A DNA stretch of 29,068 bases from an uncultured Clostridium sp. (GCA_934746785.1 CAKVFO010000022.1:1-29068); one strand, 5' to 3'. Shown: positions 15,633-24,374, counted from the first letter of the stretch. Numbers and translations: made by a program. The notes: generated from the sequence alone by a model not told the origin.

Positions 15633-15686
15633 TGGTTTAAAAGCATCTACATAGATGTTACTAATCTAACATTCGCTTTTAAACCA
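15633..15686 (-). promoter_or_regulatory. Branched inverted-repeat structure in the ychF leader
   Basis: An outer perfect 12-bp stem (15633-15644 with 15675-15686, core GGTTTAAAAGC/GCTTTTAAACC) encloses two smaller hairpins: CATCTA-CA-TAGATG (15644-15657) and ATGTTA-N6-TAACAT (15655-15672), which share three bases. On the minus strand the outer stem is followed by ATTTTTAAGG, so it looks like a terminator about 25-30 bases before the ychF Shine-Dalgarno. It could be a leader attenuator or an old terminator. I do not recognise a known riboswitch or T-box. The rest of 15687-15903 shows no gene and no clear sigma-A promoter in either direction. Confidence 0.55.
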
Positions 15687-15903
15687 CTCATCTCTGTATG
15701 TATTTATAACAAAACCTATTTACAAATAAATATAATTTCTGTCTACATCATAATACTAATTATATTTATTTTCCGCATAAATTTCAATACCTAAAACTGC
15801 ATCTAAATACTTACTTTAGCTAATTCATTAATTTACCATACATTTTAATATGTCATAGGGATAAAATATTTAAGAAGAAAATAATAGAAAGGTGATTATT
15901 ACC

Positions 15904-16689
15904 ATGAAAAAAAGAAAAATACTTATCTCAATAATCTCCATACTTTTATTCTGTACAGCTCCAGGAAATTATATTAAATCCTCTGCCATTTCTGATTCAT
16001 CTGAATTAAATTGGTACTATGCTCCTGTTAAAGAAAATAATCAAATACCTGGTGCGCCAAAAGAAAGTGCAGACTTTTTAGAGGAATATGATGCTTATTT
16101 CTTAGGTGATACATCATCAAAAGTTTTATATTTAACTTTTGATGAAGGATATGAAAAAGGATATACCGGACTTATTCTTGACACTTTAAAAGAACTTGAA
16201 GTTCCTGCAGCTTTTTTTGTAGTTAAACCTTACATAGACAGTGAACCTGATTTAGTTAAAAGAATGGTGGAAGAAGGTCATTTAGTATGTAATCACACAA
16301 ACCATCATCCTTCTATGGCATCAATAACTGATACTGAAAAATTTAATAAAGAAATTACTGATGTTGAAGAAGCTTATAAAAGTTTAATTAATGAAGAAAT
16401 GCCAAAATTCTTCAGGCCACCTATGGGAAAATACTCAAAGGATTCTTTACAAAAAACTAAAAATTTAGGATATAAAACTATCTTCTGGAGCTTTGCTTAT
16501 AAAGATTGGATAATAGAAGATCAACCTTGTGAACATTTAGCCATAGAAAAAATTGAAAGCAAAGTACACCCAGGAGCAATAATATTACTTCATGCAGTAT
16601 CTGAAACTAATACAAAAATTCTTAAAACAGTTTTAACCGATTTAAAAAAACAAGGATATGAATTCAAATCCTTAAATGATTTACCTTAA
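15904..16689 (+). CDS. PdaA-like polysaccharide deacetylase, secreted
   Basis: A 261-residue protein with a signal sequence (KKRK, then hydrophobic about 6-20). The mature part resembles delta-lactam-biosynthetic de-N-acetylase PdaA, which acts on MurNAc in spore cortex. It has NWYYAPVKENNQIPGAP, the NodB motif 1 as LYLTFDEGYEKGY (76-88), motif 2 NHTNHHP (130-136) with His residues for metal, RPPMGKYS, TIFWSFAYKDW, and HPGAIILLHAVS with the final histidine. In motif 1 the second residue of the usual Asp-Asp pair is Glu (E81). The GTG at 15892 lies in the AAAGGTGA Shine-Dalgarno, so the ATG at 15904, 8 bases on, is the start. It is the only plus-strand gene and is divergent from ychF. Family is sure, cortex role is inferred. 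Confidence 0.9.
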   Translation: MKKRKILISIISILLFCTAPGNYIKSSAISDSSELNWYYAPVKENNQIPGAPKESADFLEEYDAYFLGDTSSKVLYLTFDEGYEKGYTGLILDTLKELEVPAAFFVVKPYIDSEPDLVKRMVEEGHLVCNHTNHHPSMASITDTEKFNKEITDVEEAYKSLINEEMPKFFRPPMGKYSKDSLQKTKNLGYKTIFWSFAYKDWIIEDQPCEHLAIEKIESKVHPGAIILLHAVSETNTKILKTVLTDLKKQGYEFKSLNDLP

Positions 16690-16773
16690 AAATCCTGTTT
16701 GCATTTTTTATAGTCAAAATTTTTTCTTCTACCATAAAAAAATCTAAAACTTAATTGTAAATATAAAATTTAA

Positions 16774-16802
16774 AAGCATAGGATAATCAAAATCCTATGC
16801 TT
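16774..16802 (-). terminator. Hairpin between convergent genes, probable terminator of the FchA-like gene
   Basis: AAGCATAGGAT (16774-16784) and ATCCTATGCTT (16792-16802) form a perfect 11-bp stem with a 7-base loop. On the minus strand it is followed by TTTAAATTTT, which suits the gene ending at 16878. On the plus strand no T-run follows, but the stem may still help to end deacetylase transcripts. Confidence 0.7.
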
Positions 16803-16877
16803 GACTTCTATAATTAGAAAATAATTAATGTTATCTAGAATTACTTTCTTTGCATTAATACAGCCCTTATTCCAATT

Positions 16878-17528
16878 CTATTTACAAGGATAAATACTAT
16901 TATTAACCTGTTCCATTATACTATTTTTTCTCTTTAAAGATTCTTTTTGAATCTTTATTATTTCTTCTTCAATCCCTTTAGCAAAATCTTTTTCTCTAAG
17001 TGAATTCAAATTAATTTTTACATTTATTATAGATGTTTCAATAGCTGAATGTAGTAAAACAGCCGCACATCCTGCATCTGATAAAAGCATTTTATTTCCG
17101 TGTTCTACTGCTATATCAATATTATCATAAAATTTGTAACATTCTCTGCATAAATCTAACGGCGACTTCATTGCTTTTAATGTCGCTTGAAGTATTTTTC
17201 TACTTCTTTCTTTCTTTTCTTCATCCGTTTCTTTAGATAGCTTATAACAATCCATTAGTTCATTAAAATACTTTCTATCAAGTTCCATTAAATTCAAAGA
17301 ATTTTTTACAAACTTAGAACTTGCTTCCTTGAAGTCTAACACAGTCTTTTTAATATCAGAATCCTTTTCTTCAAATGCTTTCTTATTTACTGTCAATGAA
17401 TATACCATTGAATTTAGACTTCCTGATAATGCAGCAATAAGTCCTGCCACACTCCCTCCACCTGGTGCTGGTGAAGCTGACGATAAATCCTCAATAAATT
17501 CTTCTATGCTATACTTTTTAAAATCCAT
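16878..17528 (-). CDS. FchA/FTCD-C family cyclodeaminase/cyclohydrolase
   Basis: A 216-residue helical protein of the FTCD_C family, which includes formiminotetrahydrofolate cyclodeaminase and clostridial methenyl-tetrahydrofolate cyclohydrolase FchA. The N-terminus has YSIEEFIEDLSSASPAPGGGSVAGLIAALSG split around residues 6-36, with the diagnostic PAPGGGSVA folate-site loop. LMELDRKYFNELMDCYKL and AGCAAVLLHSAIETSIINVKINL follow. Histidine-use genes and one-carbon genes are absent nearby, so the exact reaction cannot be fixed. An ATG at 17546 lacks a Shine-Dalgarno; the ATG at 17528 has AAAGGA 9 bases before it and gives MDFKKYSIEEF, so I chose it. It lies 18 bases after the AEC transporter gene and is probably co-transcribed with it. 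Confidence 0.85.
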   Translation of the reverse strand: MDFKKYSIEEFIEDLSSASPAPGGGSVAGLIAALSGSLNSMVYSLTVNKKAFEEKDSDIKKTVLDFKEASSKFVKNSLNLMELDRKYFNELMDCYKLSKETDEEKKERSRKILQATLKAMKSPLDLCRECYKFYDNIDIAVEHGNKMLLSDAGCAAVLLHSAIETSIINVKINLNSLREKDFAKGIEEEIIKIQKESLKRKNSIMEQVNNSIYPCK

Positions 17529-17546
17529 TTCTTCAAATCCTTTCAT

Positions 17547-18467
17547 TTATGATATTATACTTAAAACAAGTGGAAAACTTCCTATGGACAATAATGTTGT
17601 AACAAAAATAACTATAGCTGCAAACCTGCTATCTTTATCTAAATTTTCTGCCATTATAGACGCCATTGTACCTGCTGGCATTGCCTGTAATACTATAATT
17701 GTTTTCATTAATATACTATCATCATTTATTAGTTTTGCAATAATAAATATACTAATAGGTATTATTATAAGTCTTATTATAGACTCATAGTAAACTATCC
17801 AATCTTTAAAAGCTTCTTTCATATTAACCCGAGTCAAAATACAGCCTATTATTATCATAGATAAAGGCGTAGTCATATTACCCACAATATTAATACTCTT
17901 TGCCAAATATTCTGGAACATGAATATTTAAAAGCATTATTGGAAGTCCAATATATACTGCTACTATACCAGGATTAAACACTATTTTTTTTAGTGAACTC
18001 TTATCAAGTTCATCCGAATACAAAGCAACTCCATAACTCCATACAAATATATTAAAAAACATATTAAATATAGCTGTATATACTACTCCCTCTGCTCCAT
18101 AAATACTACTTACTATAGGAAAACCTACAAAACCACAATTTGAAAATACATTAGCAAATTGTAAAACTCTTTTCTTCTCTCTATTCTTAATAGGTATTAA
18201 AAATATCTTTGATATTATTCCTCCAACTATTAGAAATATAAAGCTATATAAAAAAGCCTTACCTATAGTACTTTTCATCGATTCATCAAACTCTACCGAA
18301 AAAGAATTTATTATAAGTAAAGGTAATGTTATATTAATTAAAATTTTAGTAAGACCTTTTTGTATTTCTTCATTGATAAATTTTCTTTTTATACCATACA
18401 CTCCAGCTAAAATAATTAAAAATAACGATATTACATTCCCCATTACTTCCCTTATTTCCATCAACAT
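17547..18467 (-). CDS. AEC-family (auxin efflux carrier-like) transporter
   Basis: About 306 residues, ten membrane segments in two halves. The family's N-terminal KILINITLPLLIINSF and the repeat-like ANVFSNCGFVGFPIVSSIYGAEGVVY and VLQAMPAGTMASIMAENLDKDSRFAAIVIFVTTLLS regions are clear (each read in parts). Bacterial AEC members export or exchange organic acids such as malate; the substrate here cannot be told. The start is ambiguous. In-frame ATGs lie at 18473, 18467 and 18461, and AAGG sits 6 bases before the one at 18467, which I used. It comes after the glycan operon terminator and is followed by the FchA-like gene. Confidence 0.88.
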   Translation of the reverse strand: MLMEIREVMGNVISLFLIILAGVYGIKRKFINEEIQKGLTKILINITLPLLIINSFSVEFDESMKSTIGKAFLYSFIFLIVGGIISKIFLIPIKNREKKRVLQFANVFSNCGFVGFPIVSSIYGAEGVVYTAIFNMFFNIFVWSYGVALYSDELDKSSLKKIVFNPGIVAVYIGLPIMLLNIHVPEYLAKSINIVGNMTTPLSMIIIGCILTRVNMKEAFKDWIVYYESIIRLIIIPISIFIIAKLINDDSILMKTIIVLQAMPAGTMASIMAENLDKDSRFAAIVIFVTTLLSIGSFPLVLSIIS

Positions 18468-18514
18468 CACCATCCTTGTCTATATTCAACTTACCTCTTT
18501 TTTCATTATAATAT

Positions 18515-18544
18515 AAAAAAAGGGCGTTTTAACACCCCTTTTTT
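18515..18544 (-). terminator. Terminator of the five-gene glycan operon
   Basis: On the minus strand AAAAAGGGG-TGTTAAAACG-CCCTTTTTTT forms a GC-core stem ending in seven T. The stop codon of the last glycosyltransferase gene overlaps the 5' side of the stem. It separates the operon from the AEC gene. Confidence 0.9.
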
Positions 18545-19676
18545 ACAATTTCTTATAAACTTCAATTATTTTTGATATTATAACTTTTTCATCGTAATTA
18601 TCCATACATTTCTTAATTATCAACTGCTTATCAAAACAATATATCTTCTCTACAAATAACTTCAACCCTTCAACTAGTGCTTTATGATTTTTATTTTCCA
18701 CAAGTATTCCGTTATAGTCTTTTATTATATCTTCAGCCCCTCCATTTTTCGTTCCTAAAACTGGTTTACCAAGTGCTAAAGCTTCAATATAAACCACACC
18801 AAAAGTCTCATGTTCTGATGCTAGTACAAATCCATCACACTCATTAATTTCTTTTACTACATTGTCTCTAGAAACCATTCCTAAAAGTTCAATCTGATCT
18901 TCTAGTTTAAAATCTCTTATTAACTTTTCTATCTCTGGCCTTCTATCTCCATCTCCGCCTATTCTTAACGTTACATCTTTCCCTTTAAATGCTTCATTAA
19001 AAGCCTTAATTAAAGCTTCCATTCCTTTTCCTTCAACTAGATATGCTAAAGAAAAAAGTTTTATACCTTTATGTTCTTTAGTTTCTTCAACTTTAAACCT
19101 AGAAAAATCAATGAGATTATGTATTACATCAATATTATTATCAGTATAATTTTTAAGTTCATTCTTTAATCCATTACCTACTGCAATAAGACTATCTGCA
19201 CTATCATAAGCTTCTTTAATATACTTAAAATAACTATCTTTCACATAAACACTATTCTTAAGAGAACTATGTTCTGTTAATACAAAAGGTATATTGTACT
19301 TTTTTGCTACATACGCTGCTGATATTCCTCCCCAGAAAGCTGAATGTGCATGAATCACATCTACCTTTCCTTCCTTTTTTACTATTTCTAAATAAAGTTT
19401 TTCCATTCTTCTGTTGAATATCTTAAACATATTATGATTCTTAGGAAGAAAATTATAATCTTTATATCTATAAGTTCTCAAACCATCTTCAATAGCAAAA
19501 CTTAATCCTCTCTTTTCACCTACTCGTCCAAGTCTTGTTATAGGCCATATTTCATTGTAGGCTACTGATATTTTTTCTCCACTTCTTTGAAGTGCTATAA
19601 ACTGTTCTTTAAAAAAACTTCCATGGACCTTATTATTCGGATTTGCATACCATGATGGCACAACCATTATATGCAT
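18543..19676 (-). CDS. Family 4 glycosyltransferase (GT-B fold)
   Basis: A 377-residue retaining-type GT4 glycosyltransferase. The N-terminal Rossmann half begins MHIMVVPSWYANPNNKVHGS (1-20), with the HGSFFKEQ acceptor-side loop, VDVIHAHSAFWGG (105-117) and a VIHNLIDFSRF hinge. The C-terminal donor half has LRIGGDGDRRPEIEKLI (237-253), IELLGMVSRDNV, and the EX7E motif E290-TFGVVYI-E298 in SEHETFGVVYIEALALGKPV. No signal or membrane segment, so it acts in the cytosol on lipid-linked acceptors. Sugar specificity is unknown. It is the last gene of the operon, 3 bases after the previous stop, with GAGGTG before its ATG. Confidence 0.92.
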   Translation of the reverse strand: MHIMVVPSWYANPNNKVHGSFFKEQFIALQRSGEKISVAYNEIWPITRLGRVGEKRGLSFAIEDGLRTYRYKDYNFLPKNHNMFKIFNRRMEKLYLEIVKKEGKVDVIHAHSAFWGGISAAYVAKKYNIPFVLTEHSSLKNSVYVKDSYFKYIKEAYDSADSLIAVGNGLKNELKNYTDNNIDVIHNLIDFSRFKVEETKEHKGIKLFSLAYLVEGKGMEALIKAFNEAFKGKDVTLRIGGDGDRRPEIEKLIRDFKLEDQIELLGMVSRDNVVKEINECDGFVLASEHETFGVVYIEALALGKPVLGTKNGGAEDIIKDYNGILVENKNHKALVEGLKLFVEKIYCFDKQLIIKKCMDNYDEKVIISKIIEVYKKL

Positions 19677-19679
19677 AAT

Positions 19680-20960
19680 TTACACCTCTAATATTTTATT
19701 TAATCTATCTACAATACTATTCCATTCATATTTATAGTCAGCTTTTCCCAAAAGCTGATTTTTATCAGTTCTTAATATATTTAATAATTCCTTTTTTATA
19801 TCATCCTTTAAATTTAATGAATTAATACATCTGTTATGATTTTCTGTAAGTTTTCTTATTGGGTCTTTTTCGTCTCCATAAATAACAAAAATCTTCCCTT
19901 TTGCTCCAAAGTACTCATATATTTTAGCTGGTATCTGCTTAGAATTTTTGTTTCCAAATAATAAAAGTACTTCTGAATTCAGCATGTATTTAATAGCTTC
20001 ATTAAAAGGTATTCTTTTAGATACTTTAGCTACCTCTAAACTCTCTAACCTAACCTTTGCTTCTGCATCATCTATATTACCAAAGAATAATATATTCATC
20101 CTTTTATATTCTTCTATATTTTCCTTTTTTATTTCTTCTACAGCTTCTATAAATGGTCTTATATTTCTAAGTTTACAGAAAATTTCTCCAGCATAAATAA
20201 TATTTATTTTATTTTCATCTATAAGCTCAGGTTTTTTTTCTTGTTTCATTTCATCAAAGAATATTGAATCAAAACCCCTTGTTATTATAAATGTTTTATC
20301 CTTATCTATACCATAGCTATCAATATAATCCTGTCTGTTATCTTCTGTTACAAATATAAACTTATCAGCTAATCTGACAATATTCTTTTCCATTCTTCTT
20401 TCTATAGTTTTCTTTACTATATTAGAATTCTCCCTTGTCGAATCCTTAAGCCATGGATCACTCCAATAAGTTATCCATGGTACTGATTTATATCTCTTTT
20501 TAATTTTTAACGCACATAAATGTGATGATGGTGGTTCATGCATAGAAAAGATAACATCAAACTTTTCTTTCTCCATAAGCTCTATCCCAACTTTTCCTGC
20601 TTTTCTAGACCAATTATAGTACATATCAGGAATTACAACTGCATTTTTTATATTTCTAAGAACCTTAAGTTTTTTCACACTCTTACTAGATTGAACTACC
20701 GTTTCATTATTATCATTTGTTTTTCTAGGAACAAGCCTATTAAATAAACTTCCTCCTTGAACTAAATGTACCTTAATATTCTTATTAACCATTTTACTTA
20801 ATGCTTCATCATAATAAATAGAGTCCTTAGGAAAATCCACAGTTAACAAGTGAACTTCATTATCATTTATTTCACTTAACTTATTCAAATACTGTAAAGT
20901 TTCAATAGATGCAGAATTATTTATAAATGGTGAATAACATGCAATAAATAATATCTTCAT
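19680..20960 (-). CDS. Glycosyltransferase, GT-B type (GT4-like)
   Basis: A 426-residue protein starting MKILFIACYSPFINNSASIETLQYL, read as MKILFIACYSPF then an acceptor loop. In the middle it has FDVIFSMHEPPSSHLCAL and WITYWSDPWLKDS, which fit GT4-like enzymes that act on cell-surface glycans. In the donor half are INIIYAGEIFCKLRNIRPFIEA and the segment KQIPAKIYEYFGAKGKIFVIYG (read in parts), where an EYFG-type motif replaces the classic EX7E. Cytosolic, no membrane segment. It lies between the flippase gene (9 bases) and the second glycosyltransferase (3 bases). GGAGG precedes the ATG. Donor and acceptor sugars are not known. Confidence 0.87.
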   Translation of the reverse strand: MKILFIACYSPFINNSASIETLQYLNKLSEINDNEVHLLTVDFPKDSIYYDEALSKMVNKNIKVHLVQGGSLFNRLVPRKTNDNNETVVQSSKSVKKLKVLRNIKNAVVIPDMYYNWSRKAGKVGIELMEKEKFDVIFSMHEPPSSHLCALKIKKRYKSVPWITYWSDPWLKDSTRENSNIVKKTIERRMEKNIVRLADKFIFVTEDNRQDYIDSYGIDKDKTFIITRGFDSIFFDEMKQEKKPELIDENKINIIYAGEIFCKLRNIRPFIEAVEEIKKENIEEYKRMNILFFGNIDDAEAKVRLESLEVAKVSKRIPFNEAIKYMLNSEVLLLFGNKNSKQIPAKIYEYFGAKGKIFVIYGDEKDPIRKLTENHNRCINSLNLKDDIKKELLNILRTDKNQLLGKADYKYEWNSIVDRLNKILEV

Positions 20961-20969
20961 TTTATCCTC

Positions 20970-22502
20970 CTATACATTTATCTTTTTTCTTATCATATCT
21001 ACAACTTCCATTACTTCATCTAACTTTAACAAATATATGGAAACAAAATATACTACTGCTCCTATACTTCCTCCAAGCAAAAGCTGAAGCATAATATTTA
21101 TATTTAAGGATTTCTTATATATAAAGAAAACTACTATAGCCATTACCACTCCTGCCGTTAACACCTTACTCATTTTAATAAATAAAGGTTTAACATCAAG
21201 TTTCCCTTGAAGTTTAACTATAGAAATTAATAAAAGCAGTGATGTTACTATCATAGAAATAGATGAAGCTAAAGAAATACCTATTATACCTATTTTTCTA
21301 GATAAAATAATACTAAAAGTTATATTAACCACAACACCTATAATCCCATTAAAAGCCGTAACCTTTGTCTTTCCCATTGAAAAAAGAGTTGAATTTAGCA
21401 AATCTCTTATACCTGTAAAAAATATTCCTAAAGAATATCCTAAAAGTGCGGCAGCTGCTAACGTAATGATTCCTTCACTTGAATATGCTTTTGCAAATAC
21501 AAATTCTATTATCTCTCTTGAGTAAATTGCTACTCCAATTGATATAGGAACTAAGAATATTCCTAAATATATAAGAGTCTTCGATAAAAGATTTAAGAAT
21601 TCTTTATTTTTCCCTTCATTAATTCTATTAGCTAAAATAGGATATATAACATTAGTTATAGATGTTGTAACAGCTGTATTTATAAATGTTATTAAAAGCT
21701 GTGCATTATCTAGAGTTGTTACTGCTCCTGTAGCAAGACCACTTGCTATCTTTTTATCTATAACCATATTTATAGAATTTGCACCTGCTCCAATAACTAC
21801 TGGAATAATAAGTATTATCATTCTTTGAACATTTTTATCCTTCACATCTATAAAGAACTTATATTTATATCCATGTTTTTTCAAAGAAGGAACCTGAACT
21901 AATACTCTAAGTAAATTTCCTATAACATTAGCTATAGTAAGACCATATACATTAAAATCCCTAAAAATCATCAAATACAATATAATGGGCAGGTTAAAAA
22001 ACAATCCTAAAATTGATGGTATTACAAAATCTTCATGAACTTGAAGTAATGCTGTAAAGCATGCATTAATCGATAAAAATAGAATATTAAGCAGAGTTAT
22101 TTTAGTTAATTCTATTGCAATCTTTATAGTTTCTGGATTGGTATTCCCCCCATCAGTTAATACTGATACTATCTTATCTGGAAAAAAACTTGCCACACAA
22201 AATATTGCCAGGGAAATAATTAATAAATTATTAACTATATTATTAGCAAACCTATGCATTTCATCCGTATTTCTTTTTACTTTTATCCTACTTAAAATAG
22301 GTAAAAAAGCTGTAGATATCGCAAGACCAATAATAACAAATATTGTATCAGGTATTGATGCAGCTATTTTATAAGCATCTGTTTGAACATCTACTCCAAA
22401 CTTATATACTATAAGCCAATCACGAAAAAATCCTATAACTTTAGTCATCAAAGCCATCACTGTAACTATAGCCGTTGATTTAATAATACTGTTTTTTTTC
22501 AT
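20970..22502 (-). CDS. murJ: MurJ/MviN-family lipid II or glycolipid flippase
   Basis: A 510-residue MOP-superfamily protein with about fourteen membrane segments. It has the MurJ N-terminal pattern TKVIGFFRDWLIVYKFG (21-37) and then DAYKIAASIPDTIF, ISTAFLPILSRI, a central GAGANSINMVIDKKIAS segment, and TGIRDLLNSTLFSMGKTK late in the protein. The family flips lipid II or other undecaprenyl-linked sugars to the outer face. Its place among TagA-like and GT4 genes suggests that it may serve a secreted polymer rather than, or as well as, peptidoglycan. It follows the TagA-like gene by 11 bases with AGGTGA before its ATG. Confidence 0.88.
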   Translation of the reverse strand: MKKNSIIKSTAIVTVMALMTKVIGFFRDWLIVYKFGVDVQTDAYKIAASIPDTIFVIIGLAISTAFLPILSRIKVKRNTDEMHRFANNIVNNLLIISLAIFCVASFFPDKIVSVLTDGGNTNPETIKIAIELTKITLLNILFLSINACFTALLQVHEDFVIPSILGLFFNLPIILYLMIFRDFNVYGLTIANVIGNLLRVLVQVPSLKKHGYKYKFFIDVKDKNVQRMIILIIPVVIGAGANSINMVIDKKIASGLATGAVTTLDNAQLLITFINTAVTTSITNVIYPILANRINEGKNKEFLNLLSKTLIYLGIFLVPISIGVAIYSREIIEFVFAKAYSSEGIITLAAAALLGYSLGIFFTGIRDLLNSTLFSMGKTKVTAFNGIIGVVVNITFSIILSRKIGIIGISLASSISMIVTSLLLLISIVKLQGKLDVKPLFIKMSKVLTAGVVMAIVVFFIYKKSLNINIMLQLLLGGSIGAVVYFVSIYLLKLDEVMEVVDMIRKKINV

Positions 22503-22513
22503 TTAATCACCTG

Positions 22514-23221
22514 CTATTTACTTTTTAAGACCTTCCATAAAAACTTAGGTATAGCGCCTAACCTCTTTATTCTCCAAGGTTCTTTGTATACTCTATATAG
22601 CCATTCAAGGCCTAATGATATCATCCATTTTGGTGCTCTTTTCACATTACCTGCAAAAACATCAAAACTTCCACCTACACCCATATAAATCTTGCTGTTA
22701 GTAACATTTATAATTTTATCTATAAATATTTCTTGTCTCGGTGAACCCATTGCCACAAAAATAGCCCATGGCTCTTTTTCCTTTATATCACTAATTATAT
22801 CTTCACAATTATTTAAATCAAAAAAACCATTATGTGAACCTATGATGTTTAAAGAAGGAAGTTCCTTTTTAAGATTATGTATACATCTCTGTAAAACTTC
22901 CTCCTGAGCTCCTAATAGATAAATAGTATTTCCATCTGATGCAGCTTTCTTAAGTATCTCCTTCATTACTTCAATTCCAGCTATCTTTTCCCTTACAGGT
23001 TCCTTTACAATTTTTGATGCAAGAACTGTTCCAACTCCATCTGGAATAATCATTGAATATTCCTCATTAAAATTTGTATTAAGAGTTTCATTTTCAAGTC
23101 CGTTATATAGCACTTCAGGATTTCCAGAAACTATATTAACTTTATCTTTCTTTGATACTTCATCTAAAAACTCATCTTTAGTTTTGTTAAATACCTTATA
23201 TCCTAATATATCTGTATACAT
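22514..23221 (-). CDS. WecG/TagA/CpsF family glycosyltransferase (GT26)
   Basis: A 235-residue GT26 enzyme. Members such as TagA add N-acetylmannosamine to undecaprenyl-PP-GlcNAc in wall teichoic acid start units; WecG adds ManNAcA. Seen are NIVSGNPEVLYNGLE (29-43), MIIPDGVGTVLASKI (57-71) with the conserved Asp (D61) taken as catalytic, TIYLLGAQEEVLQ, GSHNGFFD, FVAMGSPRQEIFID, MGVGGSFDVFAG and the C-terminal membrane-association tail APKWMISLGLEWLYRVYKEPWR (read in parts). It follows the TPR gene by 12 bases and precedes the flippase. This gene defines the operon as lipid-linked glycan synthesis; the exact sugar is inferred only. Confidence 0.92.
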   Translation of the reverse strand: MYTDILGYKVFNKTKDEFLDEVSKKDKVNIVSGNPEVLYNGLENETLNTNFNEEYSMIIPDGVGTVLASKIVKEPVREKIAGIEVMKEILKKAASDGNTIYLLGAQEEVLQRCIHNLKKELPSLNIIGSHNGFFDLNNCEDIISDIKEKEPWAIFVAMGSPRQEIFIDKIINVTNSKIYMGVGGSFDVFAGNVKRAPKWMISLGLEWLYRVYKEPWRIKRLGAIPKFLWKVLKSK

Positions 23222-23233
23222 AATCTCTCCTTT

Positions 23234-24322
23234 TTATTTTATAAACATTCTTTCAATCTTCTGAACTATTTCATCATCTGGATTTAATTTCTTTGCAATA
23301 TCTAAATGAAGTTTAGCATTTTCTTCATCACCCAAGTTTAAATAACACATAATAATATTAGTACATATCTCTACATCTCTTGACGCTTCAAATCCCTTTT
23401 TAAAGAATTTAATAGCTTCCTCATAATCTCCTAAGCATGCATAGTTAATTCCTAACTCATTAACTACTTCTAAAATTCCTGATTCAATTGATAAACTTTC
23501 ATTTAAGTAATAGATAGCCTTTTCATAATTTTCAAGTTTTCTATATCCAATCGCTATATAGTAGTATAATAATGGATTCTTCTCAAAATGATCTAAAAGT
23601 CCTAAAAGAGTTCCTATAGCTTTTTCAGGCTTCTCGTCTAACATTTCAACAGCTTTTTCATAAGCAGATACATTATCTATATCCTTCATTATAACTTTTA
23701 TATCATCAGTTACTTCTCCGCCTTTATTTACATATTCATTAATTTCTACTTTTGCTCCTTGGAAATCATCTCTTGATTTTAGAACTATAGCTTTATAAAG
23801 ATATGGATCAGGCATATTTATAAATTCCTTTTTCCCCTCTTCAATATCTTCTAACAAGACTTCACTAAAAGCACTATCCTCTTCTCTTAAAGTTTCTCCT
23901 ACTAATAAAAGCTTTTTATAGTATTCTTCATTACCTGTTGCTAAATATAATCCTTTTATAATAAGATAGGCATCTACAAGTTTATGTTCATTAACAAGAC
24001 TTGCTACTAATGCTTTTCCGCATTTTTCACTTTCTTTTATATTGTTTAAAATAATTATGTAATCTTCACTATAACTAATATTACTATCGGCTCCTAAAGC
24101 TGTAAGCATACCTTCAATAAAATAATATATTGGCAGATTTCTTATTTTCAGCTCATCTTCAACATTACTAGTAATATATTTAGAACTAATTGGAATATAT
24201 AAATCCTTTGTCTTAAGTTTAACTACTTCAGGAATATTAGTATTTTTCTTAAATCCATTCCAGTCAATTTCTAAAAATAATAATTTGCTTAATTTTTCTT
24301 TAAATACTGATTTATAATCCAT
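23234..24322 (-). CDS. TPR-repeat protein, first gene of the glycan operon
   Basis: A 362-residue cytoplasmic protein, no signal peptide or membrane segment. TPR-like helical repeats fill the C-terminal third: about 249-282 (NPLLYYYIAIGYRKLENYEK), 285-315 (EVVNELGINYACLGDYEEAI) and 319-350 (ICTNIIMCYLNLGDEENAK). The first 230 residues are helical but not a domain I recognise. TPRs mediate protein contacts, so it may organise the glycosyltransferases encoded after it; this is inference. AGGCGGTG precedes the ATG. A TATAAT (24362-24357) lies just after the pgm terminator and may be its -10, though no good -35 is visible. Confidence 0.8.
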   Translation of the reverse strand: MDYKSVFKEKLSKLLFLEIDWNGFKKNTNIPEVVKLKTKDLYIPISSKYITSNVEDELKIRNLPIYYFIEGMLTALGADSNISYSEDYIIILNNIKESEKCGKALVASLVNEHKLVDAYLIIKGLYLATGNEEYYKKLLLVGETLREEDSAFSEVLLEDIEEGKKEFINMPDPYLYKAIVLKSRDDFQGAKVEINEYVNKGGEVTDDIKVIMKDIDNVSAYEKAVEMLDEKPEKAIGTLLGLLDHFEKNPLLYYYIAIGYRKLENYEKAIYYLNESLSIESGILEVVNELGINYACLGDYEEAIKFFKKGFEASRDVEICTNIIMCYLNLGDEENAKLHLDIAKKLNPDDEIVQKIERMFIK

Positions 24323-24374
24323 TGCACACCGCCTGTTTATTTTTTTATCTCTTATAATTATACCCTAAAAATAA

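Noticed and set aside
15817..15865. Possible sporulation-sigma promoter before the deacetylase (CATACATT, CATAGGGATA)
   Set aside because: No matching -35 at the right distance for sigma-E, sigma-G or sigma-K, so the -10-like strings are not enough in AT-rich DNA.
17329..17790. 153-codon open frame on the plus strand, antisense to the FchA-like and AEC genes
   Set aside because: It lies opposite two well-supported genes, spans their junction, and shows no Shine-Dalgarno or recognisable motif. AT-rich codon use produces such shadows.
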